Shown piece by piece: positions 1 through 8,079 of a stretch of DNA of 64,000 nt. The number at the start of each line of letters is the position of its first letter. The stretch's first letter is position 1. The notes under the pieces are model-generated. The model made no database searches. It had not been told where the DNA came from and was given only the letters and a program-made list of their open reading frames with translations. Source of the DNA: Legionella londiniensis (lineage in GTDB: Bacteria; Pseudomonadota; Gammaproteobacteria; Legionellales; Legionellaceae); the NCBI RefSeq assembly GCF_001467825.1, contig NZ_LNYK01000033.1:948-64947 (forward strand). Reading direction: 5' to 3'. The position numbers were made by a program, and so were the translations under genes.

Positions 1-430
1 ATCCTAAAGCTAATACCGCTGCAGCAGAGCCCGCAGCTTGTCGCAATCCATTGAATCCTACAGCTAATGCCGCTGCAGCAAAGCCTGCGGCTCGTCGCAA
101 TCCATTGAGTCCTACAGCTAATGCCGCTGTCATAACCCCTGCGGCTCGTCGCAATCCATTGAGTCCTACAGCTAATGCCGCTGTCATAACCCCTGCGGCT
201 TGTCGTACTCCATTGAGTCCTACAGCTAATGCCGCTGTCATAGCCCCTGCGGCTCGTCGCAATCCATTGAGTCCCACAGCGATTGCCGCTGTCATAACCC
301 CTGCGGCTTGTCGTAACCCATTAAGTCCCAAAGCCAGTACGGCCGTAGTAAATCCCAAGACTCGTCGCAATCCGTTAAATCCAACAGCCAGTAAAGCTGT
401 AGTAAATCCGATGATTTTTCTTAAGCCATT
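1..430. repeat. 54-bp direct tandem repeat array
   Basis: A motif like AATCCATTGA recurs at 45, 99, 153, 207, 261, 315, 369 and 423, exactly 54 bases apart each time. Units between about 45 and 300 are nearly identical; those from 300 to 430 are progressively diverged. The period is a multiple of three, so changes in copy number would keep the minus-strand frame. The array continues past the left edge. Confidence 0.9.
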
Positions 431-694
431 CAGCACAACCATGGCTGTCGCTGTCATATAACCCATGCCTTTTCGGCAAAGATGAATAAGCTCAACACCA
501 GCCCCTAAAATGGCACCAGTCATATTGCGAAGAATATTTAAAGTCCCGAAAGTTACATATGCTACGAAGCCTAAAAGCAGACGAATAACGCTTGAAATGA
601 TTGTAATAGTTGATGCAAGCAGTATGCTCAAAAATTTTTCGATTGGGCCTATGTTTCGGTTAGGTTGATCGGAATCATAATGATTGCTTTGCAT
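1..694 (-). CDS. 18-residue tandem-repeat hydrophobic protein, 3' end outside the window
   Basis: The minus strand is open from an ATG at 694-692 to the window edge (231 codons seen, no stop). AAGG lies 8 bases before the ATG. After a polar start (about residues 1-19) almost the whole protein is an 18-residue periodic array. The C-terminal units are nearly identical (RRAAGVMTAALAVGLNGL and variants), while the N-terminal units are diverged but keep the period; about 12 units are visible from residue 20. Each unit is an alanine/glycine/leucine-rich hydrophobic stretch opened by one or two basic residues (RR, RQ or RK) and closed by NGL. Eighteen residues equal five alpha-helical turns, so a long helix or a row of membrane-associated helices is likely (inference). 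I do not recognise the family and assign no function. The start is well supported; the total length is unknown. Confidence 0.75.
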   Translation of the reverse strand, partial: MQSNHYDSDQPNRNIGPIEKFLSILLASTITIISSVIRLLLGFVAYVTFGTLNILRNMTGAILGAGVELIHLCRKGMGYMTATAMVVLNGLRKIIGFTTALLAVGFNGLRRVLGFTTAVLALGLNGLRQAAGVMTAAIAVGLNGLRRAAGAMTAALAVGLNGVRQAAGVMTAALAVGLNGLRRAAGVMTAALAVGLNGLRRAAGFAAAALAVGFNGLRQAAGSAAAVLALG

Positions 695-1008
695 TAGAAA
701 TGCCTTAAATCTTTTACTGAACAATATATTTTACTATAAAGATTTTATTTTGATCAATAAATAATCAAATGATGCAAATTGCTTAACGATTAATCTTTCG
801 GAGAATATCGAGAGGAGCACAGAGTTTTGCGAACTATTTCAAGTAACACAAAATCAGATACAGCGCACTTCAAGGAAGGATATTAAAATTAGACCTGACT
901 CGTGCAGTATCCTTCTCGCCTTCTTTGGTATCGCTAACTTCAATCAACCATCTGTTATCAATATTTGCACGCCCTGGTTTCTTGTCAATGAATCCATTTT
1001 TCCTGTTT
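695..1008. other. Intergenic stretch of about 314 bases
   Basis: This AT-rich stretch lies between the start of the repeat-protein gene and the stop of the next minus-strand gene. It holds the likely promoter of the repeat-protein gene. The minus-strand reading frame that runs on through 870-1008 shows no domain, ribosome site or plausible composition, so I call no gene here. Confidence 0.5.
728..757 (-). promoter_or_regulatory. Possible promoter of the repeat-protein gene
   Basis: On the minus strand TTGATC (757-752) is followed after 18 bases by TAAAAT (733-728), about 34 bases before the ATG. The match is imperfect and in an AT-rich region, so it is only a suggestion. Confidence 0.3.
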
Positions 1009-1488
1009 CTATTTTTCTTTTTTTTCACCATCTGCCATTTGCTCAAGCAGTTTTTCGATAAAATCCAGGCTTCGCTGATACTCTGACTGCAAACTGGTAA
1101 ATTCATTTTGCAATTGTTCATATTTATTTTTTAAGCGCACATCCATTTCGTTTTTTCTGGCTTTGTGCATTAAACTCAAACTTTCCATTTCATTTTTCTG
1201 GGCCTCAAGCTTCGCTTTTATTTCCTGGATTGCTTCAAAGTCTTTAATTTTTAAATGCAAGTATAAAAAAACACCAATCATGAGCGCCAACAGTAGCGGA
1301 AACCCCCACAAAGGCCAGGAATAAAAAAAGAATGAAAACCCGGGATAGGATAACTGCACAGGTAAACCATAGGCATCAAAGCCGCCGAGGTAATGGACAT
1401 AAAGAAAAGATTCCCAAAAATAATAACCGATGGCTATAAAAACCACGCCGAGGATTATCAGTAAAAGCATGTATTTTTTAAGTTGCAT
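1009..1488 (-). CDS. Small inner-membrane protein with C-terminal coiled coil
   Basis: 159 residues, family not recognised. Two hydrophobic segments are visible, one near the N-terminus (about residues 7-25) and one around 55-78, separated by an aromatic-rich loop. The C-terminal half (about 80-150) is highly charged, rich in K, E, Q and L with heptad-like spacing, and probably forms a coiled coil in the cytoplasm or periplasm. It is divergent from phaC. Nothing ties it to the repeat-protein gene further left beyond shared strand. The reading frame is probably real because of its coherent membrane-plus-coil architecture. Confidence 0.6.
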   Translation of the reverse strand: MQLKKYMLLLIILGVVFIAIGYYFWESFLYVHYLGGFDAYGLPVQLSYPGFSFFFYSWPLWGFPLLLALMIGVFLYLHLKIKDFEAIQEIKAKLEAQKNEMESLSLMHKARKNEMDVRLKNKYEQLQNEFTSLQSEYQRSLDFIEKLLEQMADGEKKEK

Positions 1489-1622
1489 TGGTTCAATGAT
1501 TTAAACCGGGTCATACTTGATAATTTAGCCTAAAAAAACAGAAAATAACAAGGCAACAAATTTTCCTTATCAGATACGGAATATCAACATATCATTTTAG
1601 GTTTAAGTTTCCAGGAGTTGGG

Positions 1623-3470
1623 ATGGAACAGGATAAAGAATTAAGCGAAATCATGCAGTCAATTGCGGAAAAGGGATTGCGCCTGATGGCAAGCTACAAG
1701 CAGCAACCGGGACAATTACCGATGTTGCTGGAGAAAGGAGGAGAAATTTTTAAAGATTTTCAGAACTTATTCATCGCGCTGTTTAAAAACCCGGACAAGA
1801 TAGTCAAGGCGCAATTTGCATATTGGCAGGATGCAATGGGACTTCTGGAAGAGCAATTCAGGCACTGGCTGTTAGGCAAATCCATGCCGATTAACGACAG
1901 GCGCTTTAACAGCGAGGAATGGGTACAAAATCCTTTTTTTAATCTCTTAACCCAGCAGTATCTGCTGGCTTCAGAACACATGCAGTCCTTGCTTGAGCAA
2001 TTGGATTATGGCGAAGCCCATGTAGCCAGAAGAGTGCGATTTCTTGCCCGCCAGTATCTGGACGCGCTCTCCCCAGATAATTTTTTGCATACCAACCCGC
2101 AATTGATTGCAGAAACTATCCAAACCCATGGCAAAAATCTATTACGCGGGTTAAACAATTTTCTCGGCGATATCGAGGCAGGCTCCGCGCGCCTTATCAT
2201 GAAAATGACTGATCCAGACGCTTTCAAAGTAGGCAGTAATTTGGCTGTCACGCCCGGGAAAGTCATTTTTAAAAATGAGCTCATGGAATTGATTCAATAT
2301 GCCCCAATGACTGAAACAGTCAAAGCGGTTCCCTTATTGATTATTCCGCCATGGATAAACAAATACTATATTTTGGACTTAAGTCCCCACAACTCATTTG
2401 TACGATGGCTTACTACCCAGGGCATCACCGTATTTATGATCTCCTGGGTAAACCCCGACGCCTCTTACGCCGGCAAGGGAATTGAAGATTACCTGAATGA
2501 AGGACCGATTGCCGCCATTGATATCATCAAAAAGCAATTGCAAATCGAGCAAGTCAATACCTTGGGATTTTGTATTGGCGGAACCCTGCTTGCGCTTTTG
2601 CTTGCCTATTTTAAAACCCAGGATAACCATTCAATACGTTCTGCCACCTTTCTTGCAACATTGCTTGATTTTAGCGATCCAGGCGATATATCGGTATTCA
2701 TAGATGAGGAGCAAATTGCGCGGCTTGAAGAGAAAATGAATCTCGACGGTTATCTTGATGGCCATTTCATGGCAAGCGCTTTTAATTCTTTAAGAGCCAG
2801 TGATTTAATCTGGTCTTTCTTCATTAGAAATTACCTAAGCGGCAAACCCCCTGTTCCTTTTGATATTCTTTACTGGAACGCCGACTCCACAAATATGCCG
2901 GCAAAAATGCATTCACAATATCTCCGCTGGATGTATTTGCATAATGATTTGATCAAATCCAATAAAATTGTTATCAACAACACGCCAATTGATATCAGCA
3001 GAATAGAGGTTCCTGCTTTTTTTGTGGCAACCATTAAAGATCATATTGCGCCCTGGGAGACTGTATTTAAGGGGTTTCAATACTATGGAGGCGATAAAGA
3101 ATTTTTGTTAGGCGGTTCAGGGCATATCGCCGGCATTGTGATTCCCCCGGGAGGAGAAAAATACGGTTATTATGTTAACCGAGAACCTAGAGCAAATGCC
3201 GCCGAATGGCTGAAAACAGCAAAGCATAGCACTGGCTCCTGGTGGCCTTATTGGGTGAAATGGTTGAAAAATCACTCTGGCGGCTTTCGTTCCGCAACCA
3301 GTTTCAAACAATTACCTTATCAGCCGATTGCGGATGCGCCAGGAGACTACGTCTTTCTGAATACAAAAGCACAAGCTGCAAAGAAAGGGAAAAACATGGC
3401 AAGCAAGAAAGAAGAAGGAGCTTGCCTGCCACAGGCTGCCGTGGCAGACGCAGCTGTCGAGATTTCCTAG
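1623..3470 (+). CDS. phaC: Polyhydroxyalkanoate synthase, class I type
   Basis: 615 residues, the size of class I PHA synthases. It polymerises (R)-3-hydroxyacyl-CoA into storage polyester on granules. The alpha/beta-hydrolase core carries the lipase-like box GFCIGG with the nucleophile Cys317, the aspartate of KDHIAPW at 473 and the histidine of GSGHIAG at 501, a complete catalytic triad. An AGGAG ribosome site precedes the ATG. It is convergent with a phasin gene and near phaR, so a compact PHA granule cluster is present. PHA is a known carbon reserve in Legionella. The C-terminal 35 or so residues are lysine- and alanine-rich and probably a dispensable tail. Confidence 0.95.
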   Translation: MEQDKELSEIMQSIAEKGLRLMASYKQQPGQLPMLLEKGGEIFKDFQNLFIALFKNPDKIVKAQFAYWQDAMGLLEEQFRHWLLGKSMPINDRRFNSEEWVQNPFFNLLTQQYLLASEHMQSLLEQLDYGEAHVARRVRFLARQYLDALSPDNFLHTNPQLIAETIQTHGKNLLRGLNNFLGDIEAGSARLIMKMTDPDAFKVGSNLAVTPGKVIFKNELMELIQYAPMTETVKAVPLLIIPPWINKYYILDLSPHNSFVRWLTTQGITVFMISWVNPDASYAGKGIEDYLNEGPIAAIDIIKKQLQIEQVNTLGFCIGGTLLALLLAYFKTQDNHSIRSATFLATLLDFSDPGDISVFIDEEQIARLEEKMNLDGYLDGHFMASAFNSLRASDLIWSFFIRNYLSGKPPVPFDILYWNADSTNMPAKMHSQYLRWMYLHNDLIKSNKIVINNTPIDISRIEVPAFFVATIKDHIAPWETVFKGFQYYGGDKEFLLGGSGHIAGIVIPPGGEKYGYYVNREPRANAAEWLKTAKHSTGSWWPYWVKWLKNHSGGFRSATSFKQLPYQPIADAPGDYVFLNTKAQAAKKGKNMASKKEEGACLPQAAVADAAVEIS

Positions 3471-3472
3471 CC

Positions 3473-3775
3473 TCAAGAAGCTTTTTTAGCTGTTTCTTTT
3501 ATGGAAGCTTTTGATTCCTGTACAAAAGAAAGCATGGCTTTTTCAAAAATTTGAAATGACTTATGAAAGTATTCCAAAGCCTTGCGCCCATTGGCAACGG
3601 CGAGCTCAACTTGTTTTTCAAGCAATTCTTCAGGTTTCTTGATTTTGGTCAGCTCGTCAGGATTCAGATAGGAAATGCTTTGCAAGGTTTTCACATTCAA
3701 TTCTGCAAATTCCTGAAATGGCTCCTGGGCTTTTTTAGCGATATCAGATAAACGTTCAAAATATTCCTGATTCAT
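3473..3775 (-). CDS. Phasin family granule-associated protein
   Basis: 100 residues from the ATG at 3775, chosen because GGAG lies 6 bases upstream; a longer frame reaches 3838 but lacks a site. The sequence is a single amphipathic helical domain with the phasin look: a first helix ending in EPFQEFAELNVKTLQ, then an acidic helix with EELLEKQVELAVANGRKALEY and a lysine/alanine tail. Phasins coat PHA granules and control their size. It ends two bases from the convergent phaC stop, which supports the function. Confidence 0.8.
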   Translation of the reverse strand: MNQEYFERLSDIAKKAQEPFQEFAELNVKTLQSISYLNPDELTKIKKPEELLEKQVELAVANGRKALEYFHKSFQIFEKAMLSFVQESKASIKETAKKAS

Positions 3776-3886
3776 TATATTCTCCATTATGTTGCAGTGC
3801 ACAATAAAGATATTAGAAAAACTTGTGCTGAATGTCAATATCGTTTCAGAAAATCTGTAGTAGGGGAAGCACCAAGATCCATAAGC

Positions 3887-4297
3887 CTATCCTTTAAACA
3901 ATTCCTGCCATTTTGCAAGAAACTGACTGGATTGCTTGGCCCATTCATCACTGGCCTTTTGGTAATCATGCCAATAGGGATTGATCCGCATCTGTTTTTC
4001 TATAAATCCAATGGTATCCTGCAAAAGGCGGTCTACTGTTTGCTGCATGGGGTGATGGGCAAGATTAATTAATTGCCTAAGAAGCGTTGATGAAAGAAAT
4101 TGGGTAGGAGCCGCCTGCGTCTCCACCAAAATCTGCAGTAAAATGGCATTTGTAATATCATTTCCCGTTGTTGAATCTTCTACCCGGAAATCATATCCTT
4201 TTAAAACATATTGCTTTAAATCTTCCAAAGTAATGTACTGACTATTGTCCATATCGTAAAGCCTGCGGTTCTTGTATTTTTTAATCAGCCTGGTCAT
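3887..4297 (-). CDS. phaR: PhaR-like PHA synthesis repressor
   Basis: About 136 residues from the ATG at 4297 (frame open to 4342). The N-terminus has the PhaR DNA-binding signature KYKNRRLYDMDNSQYITL, followed by an accumulation-regulator region. PhaR proteins bind both PHA and DNA and repress phasin genes when no polymer is present. It lies just upstream of the phasin on the same strand, fitting control of that gene. I prefer the inner start because the family begins directly with the basic RRLYD motif. Confidence 0.85.
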   Translation of the reverse strand: MTRLIKKYKNRRLYDMDNSQYITLEDLKQYVLKGYDFRVEDSTTGNDITNAILLQILVETQAAPTQFLSSTLLRQLINLAHHPMQQTVDRLLQDTIGFIEKQMRINPYWHDYQKASDEWAKQSSQFLAKWQELFKG

Positions 4298-4427
4298 CAA
4301 AGAAGTCCAAAATAAAGCAAACCAATAAAAAACAATTCTCAAGTATCAGGTTAATTTGTCAAGTCAATATTCTTTTTTTAAATTTTTCTGTATAATCGTT
4401 TCATTTTTAAATCAGGTATTGTGGATT

Positions 4428-5099
4428 ATGGGTAGCATATTCAACATGTTCGGCCCCTCGCCTATCAGGCCGATTGAACAGCATATGCGTAAAACCTATC
4501 AATGCGCCAAACAGCTTTATCCTTTTTTTGAAGCAGCCCTCAAGCAGGACTGGAAAACAGCGGATAACTTGAAAGAAAAAATCATCGCCCTGGAAAAGGA
4601 AGCAGACCTCATCAAGCGTGATCTGCGCCTGCATCTGCCCACCGGCTTATTTCTTCCAGTATCACGCACTGATTTGCTGGAATTGTTAAGCGCCCAAGAC
4701 CGGATTGCCAATAAGGCAGAAGATATCGCAGGCCTCATTACAAGTCGCCGCATGATCATTCCCGAACCTCTTACCGGTTTGTTTATGCCGTTCTTAAGTT
4801 GCTGTCTTGATGCTGCCAAACAAGCCTGTAAAGCGATTAATGAACTTGATGAGCTGCTTGAAAGCGGCTTTCGCGGCAGCGAAGTAAAAATTGTGGAAGA
4901 AATGATCATGACCCTTGATAAAATCGAGCATGACAGCGACGATAAGCTCGCTGAAATCAGACATCGTATTTTTGAGCTGGAAAAGGATTTGCCTGCAATC
5001 GAGATCATTTTCCTTTATAAACTGGTTCAATGGATTGGCGACTTGGCTGATCACGCTCAAATTGCGGGCGGTCGGCTACAAATTCTCATTGCCCGGTAA
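4428..5099 (+). CDS. PhoU-like DUF47 protein, phosphate transporter partner
   Basis: 223 residues from the ATG at 4428; the frame is open further upstream but family members begin near this methionine. It is an all-helical DUF47/PhoU-like protein, the type usually encoded directly before a PiT transporter and thought to regulate it. Acidic helices contain the paired E/D-rich motifs expected for metal binding (for example KIEHDSDDKLAEI). The downstream transporter starts 8 bases after this stop, so the two are one operon. A TATAAT at 4391-4396 may be the -10 element. Confidence 0.88.
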   Translation: MGSIFNMFGPSPIRPIEQHMRKTYQCAKQLYPFFEAALKQDWKTADNLKEKIIALEKEADLIKRDLRLHLPTGLFLPVSRTDLLELLSAQDRIANKAEDIAGLITSRRMIIPEPLTGLFMPFLSCCLDAAKQACKAINELDELLESGFRGSEVKIVEEMIMTLDKIEHDSDDKLAEIRHRIFELEKDLPAIEIIFLYKLVQWIGDLADHAQIAGGRLQILIAR

Positions 5100-5107
5100 G
5101 CTTTCTT

Positions 5108-6361
5108 ATGGATTTCTCAATTCTATATGTCATTCTAGCTGTTTTCCTTTGTTTTTTAATGACCTGGGGTGTTGGCGCCAATGATTTGGCCAATGTCATG
5201 AGTACCGCCATGGGTTCAAAGGCCATAACCGTCCGGCAGGCGATGCTCATTGCTGTGGTTTTTGAGTTTGCCGGAGCATTTCTTGGCGGTACAGATGTCA
5301 CAGAAACGATGCGGGACGGCATTATCAATACGAGCGAACTTGCTGAGCAACCGCTGATACTCATTGAAGGGATGCTTGGCGTCCTTTTTGCTTGCACTGT
5401 CTGGATGAATTTAGCAAGCTATCTTGGCGTGCCTGTATCCATCACCAATGCCCTGGTAGGCTCCATGGTGGGTTTTGGCAGCATTGTCCTGGGCAGTGAT
5501 GCCATCCATTGGAATCAGGTTACACATATTGCCATTGGATGGGTGACATCCCCCCTCATATCCGGAACCACCGCTTATGCTTTGTTTGTCACCATTCAGC
5601 AGGCTATTTTCGTAAAGAGCGACCCCCTCGCCAAAGCAAAGCTTTACATCCCTGCTTACTTGTTTCTTGTCGGTTCTGTTCTATCATTTATCACTGTTTT
5701 TAAAGGTTTGAATCATTTTGATATTCACTTGAATTTCAAACAGGATATTGCAGTCACGCTTGCCACCAGCATTACCTTGACCTTGGTTGGCATGTTCTTT
5801 TTAAAGCGTATTCCAGAACGCCCTAATTTAAGGCGGCGCGAGCGTTTTTTTCAGGTGGAAAAATATTTTGCAGTTCTCATGGCATTAACAGCCTGTGCCA
5901 TGGTCTTTGCCCATGGTTCAAACGATGTTGCTCTGGCAGTCGGCCCATTAACCATTGTTCACAGTTTGGTTATGCATTCCCCAGAGGCTTTTTCCGCAAC
6001 CAGTTATCCGGCCTGGATTATTTTATTGGGCTGTGTTGGGGTGATCACAGGGCTTTTGATGTATGGCAAAAAAGTGATAGAAACCGTGGGCAGCGCCATT
6101 ACAGCCTTAACCCCAAGCCGTGCCTTTGCTGCAACTCTGGCCGCTGCTACTACGGTCGTTGTAGCAACCAGCATCGGAATACCCGTTTCTGCGACACAAA
6201 CCCTGGTAGGCGCAGTATTAGGCGTGGGTCTGGCCCGCGGTATTGGCGCCTTAAACTTACTGGTTATCCGTAATATTTTTACTTCCTGGATACTGACTCT
6301 GCCTGCGGCATCCCTATTGACTATCCTGTCTTATAAAATACTGCATGCCTTTTTAGGCTAA
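5108..6361 (+). CDS. pitA: Low-affinity inorganic phosphate transporter, PiT family
   Basis: 417 residues with about ten membrane segments. It carries both inverted PiT signatures: GANDLANVMSTAMGSKAI near the N-terminus and HGSNDVALAVGPL in the second half. The family co-transports phosphate (often as metal phosphate) with a cation across the inner membrane. It follows the DUF47 gene with an 8-base gap. No Pho-box was identified upstream. Confidence 0.93.
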   Translation: MDFSILYVILAVFLCFLMTWGVGANDLANVMSTAMGSKAITVRQAMLIAVVFEFAGAFLGGTDVTETMRDGIINTSELAEQPLILIEGMLGVLFACTVWMNLASYLGVPVSITNALVGSMVGFGSIVLGSDAIHWNQVTHIAIGWVTSPLISGTTAYALFVTIQQAIFVKSDPLAKAKLYIPAYLFLVGSVLSFITVFKGLNHFDIHLNFKQDIAVTLATSITLTLVGMFFLKRIPERPNLRRRERFFQVEKYFAVLMALTACAMVFAHGSNDVALAVGPLTIVHSLVMHSPEAFSATSYPAWIILLGCVGVITGLLMYGKKVIETVGSAITALTPSRAFAATLAAATTVVVATSIGIPVSATQTLVGAVLGVGLARGIGALNLLVIRNIFTSWILTLPAASLLTILSYKILHAFLG

Positions 6362-6428
6362 GGCTTTCTGCCGAAGGCCGCTTTCATTCTGCTATACTTA
6401 TAATTAAGTTAGCCCGCAATGAGTAGCC

Positions 6429-6758
6429 ATGACTTCCAAAATAGACCTGACTTTATATACCGATATGCCTGAAAATTTATTTTTAAAACGCTTAAATCAA
6501 GTGGACTGGCAAGCCTTTGCAAAAAAACCTGAAGCAGCACTGAAGGCTGCGGGAGTTATCTTAAAAAAAGACATCACGGTAAAACTTGTGGCAAATAAGC
6601 ATGAGGCTCAATCCTTGCCAGCAACAGTTTTGCCTATATTTTTGACAAAAGAAAAAAAACAGGTTGTAGATATCACAGAACTCGGTAAGGTTACTGGCGG
6701 TCGTCGTCCTACTGGCAGCTCGAACCCCCGGCAGCCATTCCCTATAGGTCATGGATAA
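6429..6758 (+). CDS. Putative NHLP-type RiPP precursor peptide
   Basis: 109 residues. The region about 28-70 (KKPEAALKAAGVILKKDITV followed by a basic, valine-rich strand and a proline-containing turn) has the layout of the leader related to nitrile hydratase alpha subunits: a P-x-A-A-L-x-x-A-G helix, then a strand motif of the V-x-V-V-x-N type, then an LP segment. It ends with DITELGKVTGG, a double-glycine cleavage motif at residues 90-91, leaving an 18-residue tail RRPTGSSNPRQPFPIGHG that would be the core peptide. The tail has Ser and Thr but no Cys. No modification enzyme, peptidase or ABC exporter lies next to it. The family call rests on pattern memory; it could instead be a plain small cytoplasmic protein. 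Confidence 0.55.
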   Translation: MTSKIDLTLYTDMPENLFLKRLNQVDWQAFAKKPEAALKAAGVILKKDITVKLVANKHEAQSLPATVLPIFLTKEKKQVVDITELGKVTGGRRPTGSSNPRQPFPIGHG

Positions 6759-6762
6759 AGCT

Positions 6763-6948
6763 TTAGAACTCTTTCCAAATGACCCCAGAATCTGCTTCGG
6801 CATCGGGATTATCCCGCAATTCAAAAATCCGCTGATGTTTTTTTATTTCCTTAATTTGTGAGGCTGTTTTTTCATGAGTTGCATCAAATTCAAATAAAAA
6901 CCTATCATAAGGGCTGATATAGTCCTTATCAATATCCTGGCTATTCAT
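6763..6948 (-). CDS. Small conserved-looking protein of unknown function
   Basis: 61 residues, acidic and hydrophilic, with a motif-like stretch SPYDRFLFEFDATHEKTASQ and a RDNPDAE segment. Its stop is 4 bases from the stop of the convergent RiPP-like gene. The composition and codon use look like a real protein, and it may belong to a small Legionellales family, but I cannot name one with confidence. AGGA lies 11 bases before the ATG. Confidence 0.5.
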   Translation of the reverse strand: MNSQDIDKDYISPYDRFLFEFDATHEKTASQIKEIKKHQRIFELRDNPDAEADSGVIWKEF

Positions 6949-7047
6949 GTTATTTCTAATCCTGTTCTATAGAAAATCAAAACTATTAATGGTAATTTTA
7001 CCGGGTTTTCAGTCAGCTTGCCATAAATCTGTATAAAGGAATACAAA

Positions 7048-8022
7048 ATGCCAATAAAAAAAGCGGAACTACATGTTCATTTAGAAGGCACCATCAGCCC
7101 ATCACTTGCGCGTACTTTAGCCAAGCGAAACCAGTTATCCATTCCTGAAAACCTGATTGCCCAGGATGGCAGAAGTTACCTGTCTCGTGATTTCCTGCAT
7201 TTTTTACAGGTCTATGATATTGTCGCCGATTTAATTAAAAAACCGCAGGATTATTACGACATCACCTTCGATTATTTAAAAAATAGCGCTAAAGATGGTG
7301 GGATTTATGTAGAAATGATGTATTCGCCGGATCATGCAGAAAAAGCAAGCGGCATTCCCTCCATTGAACATTTGCATGCCATCCAGCAAGCCGTTGAGGA
7401 TGCAGAGCGCCAGTTTGGCATCATCGGCCGCATTATTATTACCGCAGTTCGCCATTTTGGCGCGGAAAGTGCGGAACGGGTGGCCGCCGATGCAGCCAGA
7501 ATGTCTGTGCCTTGCGCTACGGGCTTCGGGCTTGGTGGCGATGAAGTCAAATTTCCGCCTAAACTGTTTAAAAAGGCTTATCAGATTGCGTCTGATGCAG
7601 GATTGCAGTGCACCGTTCATGCCGGCGAATTTGCCGGCGCGGATAAAATGGTTGAAGCCATAGAGTATTTACCCATAAAGCGTATCGGTCACGGCGTCCA
7701 AGCAATTCATTCAACAGAAACCATGGCACTTCTTAAAGAACGGAATATTGCCCTTGAGCTTTCGCCCACCAGCAATGTCAATTTTGGTTTATTCAGCTCT
7801 TTGAATGAACATCCGCTGCCCAGGTTTCTGGAATATGGCATCAAAATCAGTATCAACACCGATGACCCGCCCTTTGTCTCTACCGCCATTGGCGAGGAAT
7901 ATAACAAAGTACAGCAAACGTTTAATTTCAGCGATGAAACCATGAAAGGAATTACTGAAATGGCGATTAATGCTGCTTTTTTAGATTCAGAAACCAAAAA
8001 TATTTTGCTGTCTCGTATTTAG
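7048..8022 (+). CDS. add: Adenosine deaminase family protein
   Basis: 324 residues, typical for the family. It hydrolyses adenosine (or possibly adenine) to inosine (hypoxanthine) and ammonia. The zinc and catalytic motifs are all visible: HVHLEG at the N-terminus, HAGE in the middle (the glutamate is the proton shuttle), the GHG motif in RIGHGVQ, and NTDDPP near the C-terminus. An AAAGGA site precedes the ATG. The exact base specificity cannot be decided from the motifs, so the symbol is a family-level label. Confidence 0.85.
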   Translation: MPIKKAELHVHLEGTISPSLARTLAKRNQLSIPENLIAQDGRSYLSRDFLHFLQVYDIVADLIKKPQDYYDITFDYLKNSAKDGGIYVEMMYSPDHAEKASGIPSIEHLHAIQQAVEDAERQFGIIGRIIITAVRHFGAESAERVAADAARMSVPCATGFGLGGDEVKFPPKLFKKAYQIASDAGLQCTVHAGEFAGADKMVEAIEYLPIKRIGHGVQAIHSTETMALLKERNIALELSPTSNVNFGLFSSLNEHPLPRFLEYGIKISINTDDPPFVSTAIGEEYNKVQQTFNFSDETMKGITEMAINAAFLDSETKNILLSRI

Positions 8023-8079
8023 ACATTTTTTGATCTTTATGATAAAATGAAATCCATTTTATGTTTTTAGATTGCAAAA

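Noticed and set aside
1-430. Regular 54-bp repeats considered as a CRISPR array
   Set aside because: Units are contiguous with no variable spacers and they encode an in-frame protein repeat.
51-461. Plus-strand open frame of 136 codons across the left-edge repeats
   Set aside because: It is the antisense image of the minus-strand repeat gene. The minus frame has a ribosome site, a non-repetitive N-terminus and a longer open frame, and its unit is a more sensible protein sequence.
870-1121. 83-codon minus-strand frame
   Set aside because: It overlaps the end of the membrane/coiled-coil gene in another frame, has no ribosome site and a composition typical of shadow frames.
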